Assembly: GCA_021735285.1 (NCBI GenBank)
Contig: JAIPHI010000163.1
Coordinates: forward strand, 1 to 5,910
Source of the DNA: Fidelibacterota bacterium
GTDB lineage: Bacteria > Fidelibacterota > UBA2242 > JAFGTP01
Length of the DNA stretch: 5,910 bases
Reading direction: 5' to 3'
Both the position numbers and the translations under genes were made by a program. The first letter of the stretch is position 1. Every line of letters begins with the position of its first letter. The notes under the pieces are model-generated. The model did not search any database, was not told where the DNA came from, and worked only from the letters and a program-made list of their open reading frames with translations. Positions 1 to 5,714 of this stretch are shown piece after piece.

Positions 1-138
1 TATATATTCTCATCAATAATCATTATAGCAGCTTCAGGTCTAACGAAATCAATTATACTTACTTGCTGATCCCGGTATTTATTTATAAATTCCTCTTGGT
101 AAGTATCATTAAATTTTTGTAAAAAGCCTAATTGAATT

Positions 139-143
139 GGAGG
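139..143 (+). promoter_or_regulatory. Ribosome binding site of nagB
   Basis: GGAGG lies 9 nt before the ATG at 153. It decides the start of nagB against the in-frame TTG at 132. The N-terminus then begins MRILI, and the residue numbers match E. coli NagB without an offset. Confidence 0.9.
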
Positions 144-152
144 AATGATTCT

Positions 153-965
153 ATGAGAATATTAATTCATGATAACTATAATGATCTTAGTCAATGGGTG
201 GCCTATTACACTGTTCAAAAAATTAATCAAGCACAACCTACTGCAAAGAATCCAGTTGTACTCGGTCTTCCAACCGGATCGACACCAATCGGAACCTACC
301 AGGAATTAATTAATCTTTATAATCAGGACCTGGTATCTTTCCAAAATGTGGTTACTTTCAATATGGATGAATATGTAGGTATCCCTGAAGACCATCCGGA
401 AAGCTATCATTCATTTATGTATAAAAATCTATTTGATGCTATTGATATACCTGAAGAGAATATAAATATATTAAATGGTAATGCAGATGATCTGGAAGCT
501 GAATGCAAAAGGTATGAAGATAAGATCACCAAGTATGGGGGTATTGATCTTTTTCTGGGGGGCATCGGGCCTGATGGTCATATCGCATTTAACGAACCGG
601 GCTCATCTCTTTCATCTCGTACTCGTTTAAAAACCCTCACATACGATACTCGCGCTGCAAATTCACGATTCTTTAATAATAATATTAATCATGTTCCTAG
701 AATGGCCTTAACAGTAGGCGTGGGGACAGTTATGGATGCAGATGAAGTTCTGATAATGATCAACGGCTACAACAAAGCAGGCGCATTGCAACAGGCTGTG
801 GAAGACGGAGTAAACCACATGTGTACGGTTTCTGCTCTGCAGCTCCATAAAAATGGCATGATAGTATGTGATGAAGCCTCCTGTATGAAACTCAGACTGG
901 AAACAGTCAAGTATTTCAAGGATATTGAAAGTGAGGCCCTGGCCAATCTTCCTGAAATTAATTAG
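153..965 (+). CDS. nagB: Glucosamine-6-phosphate deaminase NagB
   Basis: Cytosolic enzyme that converts glucosamine-6-phosphate to fructose-6-phosphate and ammonia, the step that feeds amino sugars (GlcNAc, chitin or peptidoglycan fragments) into glycolysis. With the ATG at 153 the protein has 270 residues, close to the 266 of E. coli NagB. Visible motifs are LGLPTGSTP (37-45), NMDEY (70-74) and the active-site block GGIGPDGHIAFNEPG (136-150). D72, D141, H143 and E148 fall exactly on the E. coli catalytic numbers, as do phosphate-site R172 and K208. The allosteric GlcNAc-6-P residues S151, R158, K160 and Y254 are also present, unlike the shorter B. subtilis type (known family contrast). A TTG at 132 would add seven residues but would put the GGAGG inside the gene, so ATG 153 is preferred. 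No nagA, transporter or regulator is adjacent. A weak promoter candidate is TTGCTG (63-68) with TATAAA (84-89), but its 15-bp spacing is poor. Confidence 0.97.
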   Translation: MRILIHDNYNDLSQWVAYYTVQKINQAQPTAKNPVVLGLPTGSTPIGTYQELINLYNQDLVSFQNVVTFNMDEYVGIPEDHPESYHSFMYKNLFDAIDIPEENINILNGNADDLEAECKRYEDKITKYGGIDLFLGGIGPDGHIAFNEPGSSLSSRTRLKTLTYDTRAANSRFFNNNINHVPRMALTVGVGTVMDADEVLIMINGYNKAGALQQAVEDGVNHMCTVSALQLHKNGMIVCDEASCMKLRLETVKYFKDIESEALANLPEIN

Positions 966-1011
966 CCCTGAGGGTCTTCAGAAATTTCGGTGCAATTATA
1001 ACAAATTTTAT

Positions 1012-1027
1012 AAACCAGGATTGGTTT
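1012..1027. repeat. Small hairpin after nagB
   Basis: AAACCA (1012-1017), loop GGAT, TGGTTT (1022-1027): a perfect 6-bp stem 46 nt after the nagB stop. It lacks a T-run, so it is at best a weak terminator. Its AGGAT-containing centre resembles the REP-like palindromes downstream and it may be a decayed member. Confidence 0.35.
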
Positions 1028-1070
1028 CATTCTAATTGAAGTTATTAGCACTAACCCAGGAGCCCTAAAA

Positions 1071-1185
1071 TATTTTCAGAAGAGCGAACTAAATTTTAGC
1101 ATTTAATTATAATGCCGGCGCCTTTTTGAACACTATTGTGGCGAGACAAAAGTAACAATAGAGTCCCGATATCAAAAAGTGAATT
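1071..1185. repeat. ~115-bp interspersed repeat, copy 1
   Basis: Aligns with 1808-1923 at roughly 85-90% identity, with an identical run of 36 nt (1082-1117) and one short variable patch near 1164-1173. Inside are the near-palindromes CTAAATTTTAG and GCATT-(7 nt)-AATGC. A third hairpin has arms ACTATTGT (1132-1139) and ACAAAAGT (1146-1153) around loop GGCGAG, with one mismatch. A second possible pairing uses CTATTGT (1133-1139) with ACAATAG (1155-1161). No coding sense is visible. Confidence 0.85.
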
Positions 1186-1193
1186 TTGCATTA

Positions 1194-1209
1194 TAGCTGA
1201 TTTCAGCTA
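1194..1209. repeat. Perfect hairpin
   Basis: TAGCTGA (1194-1200), TT, TCAGCTA (1203-1209): a perfect 7-bp inverted repeat just after repeat copy 1. It is not present after copy 2, so it is not part of the shared unit. Function unknown. Confidence 0.6.
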
Positions 1210-1240
1210 AGTCTTAAATCTTAGATCCATTATTTTCAAA

Positions 1241-1288
1241 AATCAATTAACTTTACAATAAACATCTTATCTTTAGTCTATTTAGAAT
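1241..1288. repeat. ~48-bp degenerate repeat, copy a
   Basis: Matches 1431-1478 in its order of blocks: AATCAATT, then TAAACATCTT or a close form, then CTTTAGTCTATT against CTTTTGTCTATT. Identity is about 75-80% with one 1-nt shift. Each copy is followed by a different repeat, which supports a mosaic structure. Confidence 0.6.
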
Positions 1289-1330
1289 ATAATTAAGTCT
1301 TCTAAATAGAACCCAACTTGGAATAGGGGG

Positions 1331-1369
1331 CTACAATATTATTTTGTAGCTCAACTGTCCTCAGTTGAG
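1331..1369. repeat. REP-like palindrome pair facing each other (BIME-like)
   Basis: GTAG (1346-1349) directly precedes a perfect 8-bp stem, CTCAACTG (1350-1357) and CAGTTGAG (1362-1369), with loop TCCT. On the left, CTACAA (1331-1336) mirrors TTGTAG (1344-1349) across a 7-nt AT loop. The sequence before that CTAC (from ~1311) still lines up with the plus-oriented copy at 1762-1785, but its stem has decayed. A GTAG tetranucleotide at the foot of a short palindrome is the hallmark of REP elements recognised by RAYT transposases (known). Placing this family among REPs is my inference. Confidence 0.6.
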
Positions 1370-1430
1370 TTATATTATTGAGGTCTCAACGCCCGAAATA
1401 ATATACCCGAAAACCAGACTGCAAATCTAA

Positions 1431-1478
1431 AATCAATTGGCTTCTTAATAAACATCTTCCGCTTTTGTCTATTAATTT
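1431..1478. repeat. ~48-bp degenerate repeat, copy b
   Basis: Second copy of the block at 1241-1288, again beginning AATCAATT and containing AATAAACATCTT and GTCTATT. It is followed shortly by the 21-bp repeat at 1497-1517. Confidence 0.6.
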
Positions 1479-1496
1479 TACTTTTGTGTTGATATC

Positions 1497-1517
1497 AGTT
1501 GTCGAGTGGTTGAGTTG
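1497..1517. repeat. 21-bp repeat shared between the two gene-free gaps, copy 1
   Basis: Begins AGTTGTCGAGTGGT and ends GAGTTG. It matches 5694-5714 at 20 of 21 positions (T against G at the 15th base). The flanks differ, so it is a short module rather than part of a long recent duplication. Confidence 0.6.
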
Positions 1518-1723
1518 CGAAGTAGTCGGGTAGAACAGTCGTAAAAGAATATTCAATTCTTTCGAATTATTAGAATGAATCAATTATTTAAAATTTGGAG
1601 GTTATTGATTGTAATAAAAATTTAAAAACTACAAAATCAGAGGATCTAAAAGGTATTTTACACTCAGAACACGAAACCAGTTCACTACTCACCTCTTTGT
1701 TACTTGACCAACTCCAATTTTCA

Positions 1724-1786
1724 TATTTTTCCCTCAGCCCATTAAGGGCTTCGGTAAAAAACACAACTAAGGATAGTTGTGCTACA
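1724..1786. repeat. Two-hairpin REP-like unit, copy 1
   Basis: Starts TATTTTTCCCT and ends GCTACA; aligns with 5528-5591 at about 84%. Hairpin one is AGCCC (1736-1740), ATTAA, GGGCT (1746-1750). Hairpin two is CACAACTA (1762-1769), loop AGGA, TAGTTGTG (1774-1781), a perfect 8-bp stem directly followed by CTAC (1782-1785), which reads GTAG on the other strand. Stem bases differ from the other copies in a pair-preserving way. Confidence 0.75.
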
Positions 1787-1790
1787 ATTA

Positions 1791-1803
1791 AACCCGAAGG
1801 GTT
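1791..1803. repeat. Short GC hairpin between repeat blocks
   Basis: AACCC (1791-1795), GAA, GGGTT (1799-1803). It joins the REP-like unit to the second 115-bp repeat copy. The matching place before copy 1 (about 1053-1066) has a decayed form without the stem. Confidence 0.5.
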
Positions 1804-1807
1804 ATAA

Positions 1808-1923
1808 TATTTTCAGTGGAGCGAACTAAATTTTAGCATTTAATTATAATGCCGACGCCTTTTTGAATACTTTTGTGGCAAGACAAAAGTAATAATAGAA
1901 TGCTAGCACTCAAAAAGTAAATT
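1808..1923. repeat. ~115-bp interspersed repeat, copy 2
   Basis: Same element as 1071-1185, in direct orientation and offset by 737-738 bp. Its third hairpin is perfect here: TACTTTTGT (1868-1876), loop GGCAAG, ACAAAAGTA (1883-1891), a 9-bp stem. It follows immediately on the REP-like unit, so the order of blocks is two-hairpin unit, AACCC hairpin, 115-bp repeat. Confidence 0.85.
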
Positions 1924-2181
1924 CGGGGTATATTATATCTAATTTTCACTATTGGGCAATCCTTAGTTAATTTTAATTAATCGTAAAAAATCTTAGAGAG
2001 CCTATAATATGTACTTAATTTACTGAGATATATTAAATTAGATAGCACCAATAATATTCTTGGCACCGATTCAGGTTTCATAAAAGTTGTGTTCTTTCTC
2101 TTCTATAAATCATTTATATATTTTTAATTATATTAGTTTAACTACTTTATTTCTGTTTGTAAATAAATATTTATTGAAATA

Positions 2182-2209
2182 TTTACCTAATAGACGTATT
2201 TTCTATAGT
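2182..2209 (+). promoter_or_regulatory. Candidate sigma-A promoter of the lipid operon
   Basis: TTTACC (2182-2187) and TATAGT (2204-2209) are separated by 16 bp and lie about 30 nt before the first gene. AT richness makes such matches common. TATAAT at 2210-2215 is a better -10 but has no -35 at a suitable distance and would leave almost no leader. Confidence 0.28.
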
Positions 2210-2226
2210 TATAATTTGATATATAT

Positions 2227-2232
2227 GGGAGG
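2227..2232 (+). promoter_or_regulatory. Ribosome binding site of the GNAT-like gene
   Basis: GGGAGG lies 5 nt before ATG 2238. It is the only strong ribosome site in the operon. The two downstream genes have weak ones and probably depend on translational coupling. Confidence 0.88.
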
Positions 2233-2237
2233 TAGTA

Positions 2238-3374
2238 ATGGGGCTGGTCGTAGAAAAAGTAAAAAATAAATCAGAGATGAAAAAATTCATAAAACTCCCC
2301 TGGCGTATTTATGAAGATGATGAGGACTGGGTTCCTCCCCTTTTAGCCGAAGAAAAAGAAAAATTTAATAAAGAAAAATATCCTTTTTTCGAGCATTCCG
2401 AAGCTGATTTTTTTCTAGCCAGGCAAGATGGTAAAATATTAGGCCGGATAGCCGCCATAAAAAATAATAACCACCTTGATACTTATAATGATGATCTGGG
2501 CTTTTTCGGATTTTTCGAATGTATAAATGATCAGAAGGTAGCTAATGCCCTATTTAACAAAGCGGAGCAATGGCTAAAAAAACGGGGACTCAAGAAAATC
2601 AGAGGGCCTGAAAATTATACTCAAAATGACGAAATCGGTTTACTGGTCGATGCCTTTGATTTACCTCCTACAATTATGATGACTTACAATCCCAGATATT
2701 ATATTGATTTATTAAATAATTACGGTTTTTCAAAAGAAAAAGATGTATTGGCTTATGTAATAAAAAATGCTGAAGAAATACCAGATCGACTAGCTCGTAA
2801 TATTGAAATTATTGAAAAACGCTATGACTTCACAATTAATCAGATCGATATGAAAAATTTTGAAAGAGATGCAGAGAAAGTTGTATCAGTCTATAATGAA
2901 GCCTGGTCAAAAAATTGGGGTGCCGTAAAATTAACCGATTCTGAAATAGAGCATTTAAAAGAGCAATTAAAACCAATTCTTGTCCCTGAAATGGTCTATA
3001 TTGCAGAGGTCAATGGCAAACCAGTGGGGGTTTCATTAACTATCCCGGATGTCAATAGAGTTCTCAAAGATATGAATGGACGTCTCCTTCCCACAGGAAT
3101 ATTTAAACTTCTCTGGCAAAAATTAACAGGCTGGAAGGATGTTCATTTTGTAAGAGTACTCATTCTGGGAGTATTAGAAGAATACAGGCATATGGGGATT
3201 GATATGGCCTTCTATTATTATACTTTCAAAAATGGTCTGAAGCTGGGTTTCAATAGTGGCGAGATGTCATGGATTTTGGAGGATAATTATCCTATGCGTA
3301 ATGCTCTGGAAAGATTAGATAACTGCCATCCATATAAAACCTACCGGCTTTATCAAAAAGAAATCAGGCAATAA
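2238..3374 (+). CDS. GNAT-fold N-acyltransferase-like protein (YghO type), first gene of the operon
   Basis: A 378-residue soluble protein of the group usually annotated as GNAT or YghO-like. The N-terminal half carries RIAAI (70-74) and the family block GPENYTQNDEIGLLVDAF (123-140). The C-terminal half (about 195-375) looks like the GNAT domain: NEAWSKNWG (220-228), YIAEVNGKPVGVSL (254-267), and a cofactor-site-like motif in LGVLEEYRHMGIDMA (310-324). There R317-x-x-G320 is kept, but the last G/A of the RxxGxG/A motif is D322. The end, SWILEDNYPMRNALERL (344-360), is also typical of the group. No signal peptide or membrane segment is seen. Known: the Caulobacter ceramide synthase bCerS is a GNAT-type N-acyltransferase. 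Inferred: this protein moves a long acyl chain onto an amine, perhaps a ketosphinganine-like base, because membrane-lipid-type genes follow. It could equally be an acyltransferase of unknown substrate. Confidence 0.8.
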   Translation: MGLVVEKVKNKSEMKKFIKLPWRIYEDDEDWVPPLLAEEKEKFNKEKYPFFEHSEADFFLARQDGKILGRIAAIKNNNHLDTYNDDLGFFGFFECINDQKVANALFNKAEQWLKKRGLKKIRGPENYTQNDEIGLLVDAFDLPPTIMMTYNPRYYIDLLNNYGFSKEKDVLAYVIKNAEEIPDRLARNIEIIEKRYDFTINQIDMKNFERDAEKVVSVYNEAWSKNWGAVKLTDSEIEHLKEQLKPILVPEMVYIAEVNGKPVGVSLTIPDVNRVLKDMNGRLLPTGIFKLLWQKLTGWKDVHFVRVLILGVLEEYRHMGIDMAFYYYTFKNGLKLGFNSGEMSWILEDNYPMRNALERLDNCHPYKTYRLYQKEIRQ

Positions 3375-3380
3375 TAATAT

Positions 3381-4277
3381 ATGACTAATATAAAAAGTAA
3401 GTATCTTCAGACTCCAACTGATTTGATATTTTATGTTTATAATTTATCCATAATCTGCTTTATTCTATTTAATATAGCATCTATTGATCATAGTTTTTTA
3501 CTAATAACAGCCCATCTGATCATAATCTCGATCTATCTCTATCTTTCCGCTTTAAATTCACACACTTCAAATGCTATTAAGCTAAATATTTACATCAAAA
3601 TATTTTTCATCATATCTTCCTTAACTTTTTTACATTATGAATCGGGCTTGATAAATCTGGTGATATTTCCCGAATATTTTGACACTGGAATTAGAGTTTT
3701 GGATATCCAGATTTTTGGACTTCCTTTATACAAAATTGCAACTAAGTACCTAAATAATAACTTTATAGTTCAAACCTTTCATCTGTTCTATATGACCTAT
3801 TATTTTATGCTTATAATCCCGGTGATCCTTATTTATAAAAAGCAATCAAAGAATAATATTTATTTTACCGGCAGATCAGAAGAGAGCTTATTCCTGTTAT
3901 TATTCACAATGTTTACCTGTTACTGGATTTTTATTATTTTCCCGGTAACCGGGCCAACTGATGTACACTTTGAAATCTTTGACGGCTATGGAGGCATTGT
4001 TAAGCTTGTCAATTATTTATATAAATATGGCGATACCAATGGAGGAGCAATGCCCAGCTCTCATGTGGCTGTCAGTCTGGTAGTGACTCTCTTTTCATTC
4101 CAGCACTTAAAAAAATGGGCTCCTTATATTCTGTTCTGTTTTATTATGTTAACTCTATCTACTGTATACTGTAGTTTTCACTATGCTCTTGATGCTATTG
4201 CTGGTATTTTGGTGGGATTCGGATTATATTATTTAGGTAAATATGTACATCGCAAATTAGCCCATAAAATCGGATGA
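3381..4277 (+). CDS. PAP2/Aur1-like integral membrane lipid phosphatase or phosphotransferase
   Basis: A 298-residue, very hydrophobic protein with about seven or eight membrane spans (near 13-33, 38-57, 69-90, 133-152, 170-190, 226-242, 247-265, 270-287). Conserved marks are FDTGIRVLDIQIFGLPL (100-116), IFPVTGP (186-192), AMPSSHVA (223-230, PAP2 motif 2 with H228) and STVYCSFHYALDAIAG (260-275, motif 3 with H267 and D271). These fit the PAP2_3 / Aur1-like branch, whose members include inositol-phosphorylceramide synthases (known). The usual motif 1 (KxxxxxxRP) is not visible and T261 stands where SRxxxxxH would have arginine. It starts 6 bp after the previous stop with only a weak AGG (3366-3368), which suggests coupled translation. 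The substrate cannot be read from sequence. Given its neighbours, I infer that it removes or transfers a head-group phosphate on a lipid. Confidence 0.9.
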   Translation: MTNIKSKYLQTPTDLIFYVYNLSIICFILFNIASIDHSFLLITAHLIIISIYLYLSALNSHTSNAIKLNIYIKIFFIISSLTFLHYESGLINLVIFPEYFDTGIRVLDIQIFGLPLYKIATKYLNNNFIVQTFHLFYMTYYFMLIIPVILIYKKQSKNNIYFTGRSEESLFLLLFTMFTCYWIFIIFPVTGPTDVHFEIFDGYGGIVKLVNYLYKYGDTNGGAMPSSHVAVSLVVTLFSFQHLKKWAPYILFCFIMLTLSTVYCSFHYALDAIAGILVGFGLYYLGKYVHRKLAHKIG

Positions 4278-5257
4278 ATAATATGCGAGCACTTGTGACA
4301 GGAGGAACAGGATTTATAGGCTATCATCTGATTCAGGAACTCCTCGCTAGAAATTGGAAAATAAAATGTCTAGTGCGGGAAACCAGCGTTATTCCCGAGG
4401 AATATATGGATAAAATTGAATTTGTCACAGGCGATCTGACCCGACCAGCATCCTTAACAGGAATTACAGAAAATATTGATGTGATTTTTCATCTAGCAGG
4501 TAAGATCAAAGCACTCAATCTTTCTGAATTCAAAAAAGTCAATACTGAAGGAACAAAAAATTTATTAGAGAGCATCCCTCAAAGCCAGCAAGCTTCGATT
4601 CGGTTTATCTTTATTAGCTCTATGTCAGCCCTGGGTCCGGCTACTACAAGAGAACCGCTATCAGAAGAGCAATCCGCTACTCCGGTTTCTTATTATGGCC
4701 AAAGTAAACTTCTGGCAGAAAATTTAGTGCGGAACTCCGGATTGAATTATAGAATTATTAGACCCGCGGCAGTATATGGGCCGGGTGATAAAGAAACATT
4801 AAGTTTTTTCCAGCTGGCTGCCAAGCATATCAATGCAAAAATAGGCTTAAAGCAACATTACCTCAGCCTCATTCATGTCTTAGATCTTGTAAATCTAATA
4901 ATGAAGGCAACACTTACGGATATTAAAGACCAGGTTTACCATGCTGCTGACAATTCAGATGGTTATGCTTATAGTAAAATTATTCAAACAGCGGCAAAAA
5001 GTATCAACAGCTGGACATTGTCTGTTTACATTCCTCAATTTCTACTTAAAATTGCCGCCTATTTCGCTTCATTATGGTCTAAACTTTCCGGCCAAGTTTC
5101 AATCTTCAATCTTGACAAATACAATGAAATCAAACAGCAATACTGGCTAATTAACTCCCGGAAAGCTCAAAATCAGTTAAACTTCAAACCTGAATATGAT
5201 ATCCGGAGGGGCTTCGCTGAAACTGTTCAATGGTATCAAAAACAGGGCTGGATATAA
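4274..5257 (+). CDS. Extended SDR, NAD(P)-dependent epimerase/dehydratase family (CerR-like candidate)
   Basis: A 327-residue Rossmann-fold oxidoreductase. It shows TGGTGFIG (9-16, dinucleotide binding), GDL (53-55), HLAGK (73-77), SSMSALGP (115-122), the catalytic pair Y141xxxK145 in YYGQSK, and RPAAVYGPGD (163-172). The C-terminus runs LDKYNEIKQQYW (280-291) to WYQKQGWI (320-327). This N- and C-terminal pattern resembles the SDRs that accompany bacterial ceramide genes (CerR, which reduces the 3-keto group in Caulobacter; from memory). The start overlaps the PAP2 gene stop as ATGA. A second ATG at 4283 has GGATGA (4272-4277) 5 nt before it and would give a protein starting MRALVTGG, three residues shorter; both are possible. 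The family is broad, so sugar epimerase or other steroid- or lipid-like ketone reduction cannot be excluded. No further gene follows in the operon. Confidence 0.9.
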   Translation: MNNMRALVTGGTGFIGYHLIQELLARNWKIKCLVRETSVIPEEYMDKIEFVTGDLTRPASLTGITENIDVIFHLAGKIKALNLSEFKKVNTEGTKNLLESIPQSQQASIRFIFISSMSALGPATTREPLSEEQSATPVSYYGQSKLLAENLVRNSGLNYRIIRPAAVYGPGDKETLSFFQLAAKHINAKIGLKQHYLSLIHVLDLVNLIMKATLTDIKDQVYHAADNSDGYAYSKIIQTAAKSINSWTLSVYIPQFLLKIAAYFASLWSKLSGQVSIFNLDKYNEIKQQYWLINSRKAQNQLNFKPEYDIRRGFAETVQWYQKQGWI

Positions 5258-5445
5258 TTATTTAATTCCTATGTCTCCCCATAATTATTAAATTTTATAA
5301 AAGTAGATTCTGTTTATTAAAAAAATAAAGCATAAGTCTAACTGATATCAAAATAGTTATGTTTTACCTTCATCTCATTGTAGTAAAATTGCAATTTTTA
5401 TAGAATCGACTGTATCTATCATTATAGCAATATCAACTGTATTAT

Positions 5446-5470
5446 TCGCTGATAATTTTTTAGCGATTTT
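5446..5470 (+). terminator. Weak terminator-like hairpin downstream of the operon
   Basis: TCGCT (5446-5450) and AGCGA (5462-5466) form a 5-bp stem over an 11-nt loop, followed by TTTT. It sits about 190 nt after the last stop and the stem is short. No stronger terminator is visible nearer to 5257. Confidence 0.25.
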
Positions 5471-5527
5471 CATATAAGTTGTCTTATAAAATAGTAGATA
5501 TTATTTGTCATAAATACTATTTAAATC

Positions 5528-5591
5528 TATTTTTCCCTTCAGCCTATTGAAGGCTTCAGGAAAACCCACAACTATGGATAGTTATGCTACA
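5528..5591. repeat. Two-hairpin REP-like unit, copy 2
   Basis: Same start (TATTTTTCCCT) and end (GCTACA) as 1724-1786, in the same orientation. Hairpin one is AGCCT (5541-5545), ATTGA, AGGCT (5551-5555); its last pair is T-A where copy 1 has C-G. Hairpin two is CACAACTA (5567-5574), TGGA, TAGTTATG (5579-5586), with one mismatch, then CTAC (5587-5590). What follows differs from the 115-bp repeat that follows copy 1. Confidence 0.75.
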
Positions 5592-5693
5592 TCAGACAAA
5601 ACTTTTGAAAATCGCTATAGCACTCTGTCCCATAAATTTCTTAACGATTTAGGTTCTAATGCCAACAAACAAAACAAAGAGACCAAGAGGTGT

Positions 5694-5714
5694 AGTTGTC
5701 GAGTGGTGGAGTTG
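5694..5714. repeat. 21-bp repeat shared between the two gene-free gaps, copy 2
   Basis: Matches 1497-1517 at 20 of 21 positions. Here the two bases before it make GTAG (5692-5695), the tetranucleotide seen at the foot of the REP-like hairpins, but no good palindrome follows. Confidence 0.6.

Larger units (their letters stand above)
966..2237. other. 1.27 kb gene-free stretch built of mosaic repeats
   Basis: No convincing gene lies here on either strand. The reading frames present (minus 1386-1583, plus 1595-1807, plus 2087-2269) are short, lack a ribosome site placed before a usable start, and two overlap repeat blocks. The stretch instead holds two copies of a ~115-bp repeat (1071-1185, 1808-1923), REP-like palindromes (1331-1369, 1762-1785), two copies of a ~48-bp degenerate repeat (1241-1288, 1431-1478), a 21-bp repeat shared with the gap after 5257 (1497-1517), and several hairpins. 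A GGAGG at 1597-1601 has no useful start behind it. I see no tRNA, rRNA, CRISPR or transposase gene. The part 1924-2180 is plain AT-rich DNA with one 10-bp inverted repeat. Confidence 0.75.

Noticed and set aside
1012..1027. Hairpin read as the nagB terminator
   Set aside because: Perfect 6-bp stem but no T-run follows, so it is kept only as a hairpin.
1386..1583. 65-codon minus-strand frame
   Set aside because: It covers the 48-bp and 21-bp repeats, has no ribosome site, and its composition does not resemble a protein.
1595..1807. 70-codon plus-strand frame with a nearby GGAGG
   Set aside because: The GGAGG (1597-1601) is inside the supposed start, the next TTG frames close at once, and the end runs through the REP-like hairpins.
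2060..2076. TTGGCACC resembling a sigma-54 -24 element
   Set aside because: The matching GC of the -12 element is missing at the required distance.
966..2237. CRISPR array or tandem repeat
   Set aside because: The repeats are few, unevenly spaced, of different kinds and diverged, with no regular spacers and no cas genes.
2087..2269. 60-codon plus-strand frame before the GNAT gene
   Set aside because: AT-rich hydrophobic translation, no ribosome site, and overlap with the well-supported start at 2238.
4941..5150. 69-codon frame inside the SDR gene
   Set aside because: Shadow in another frame of a gene with clear family motifs.
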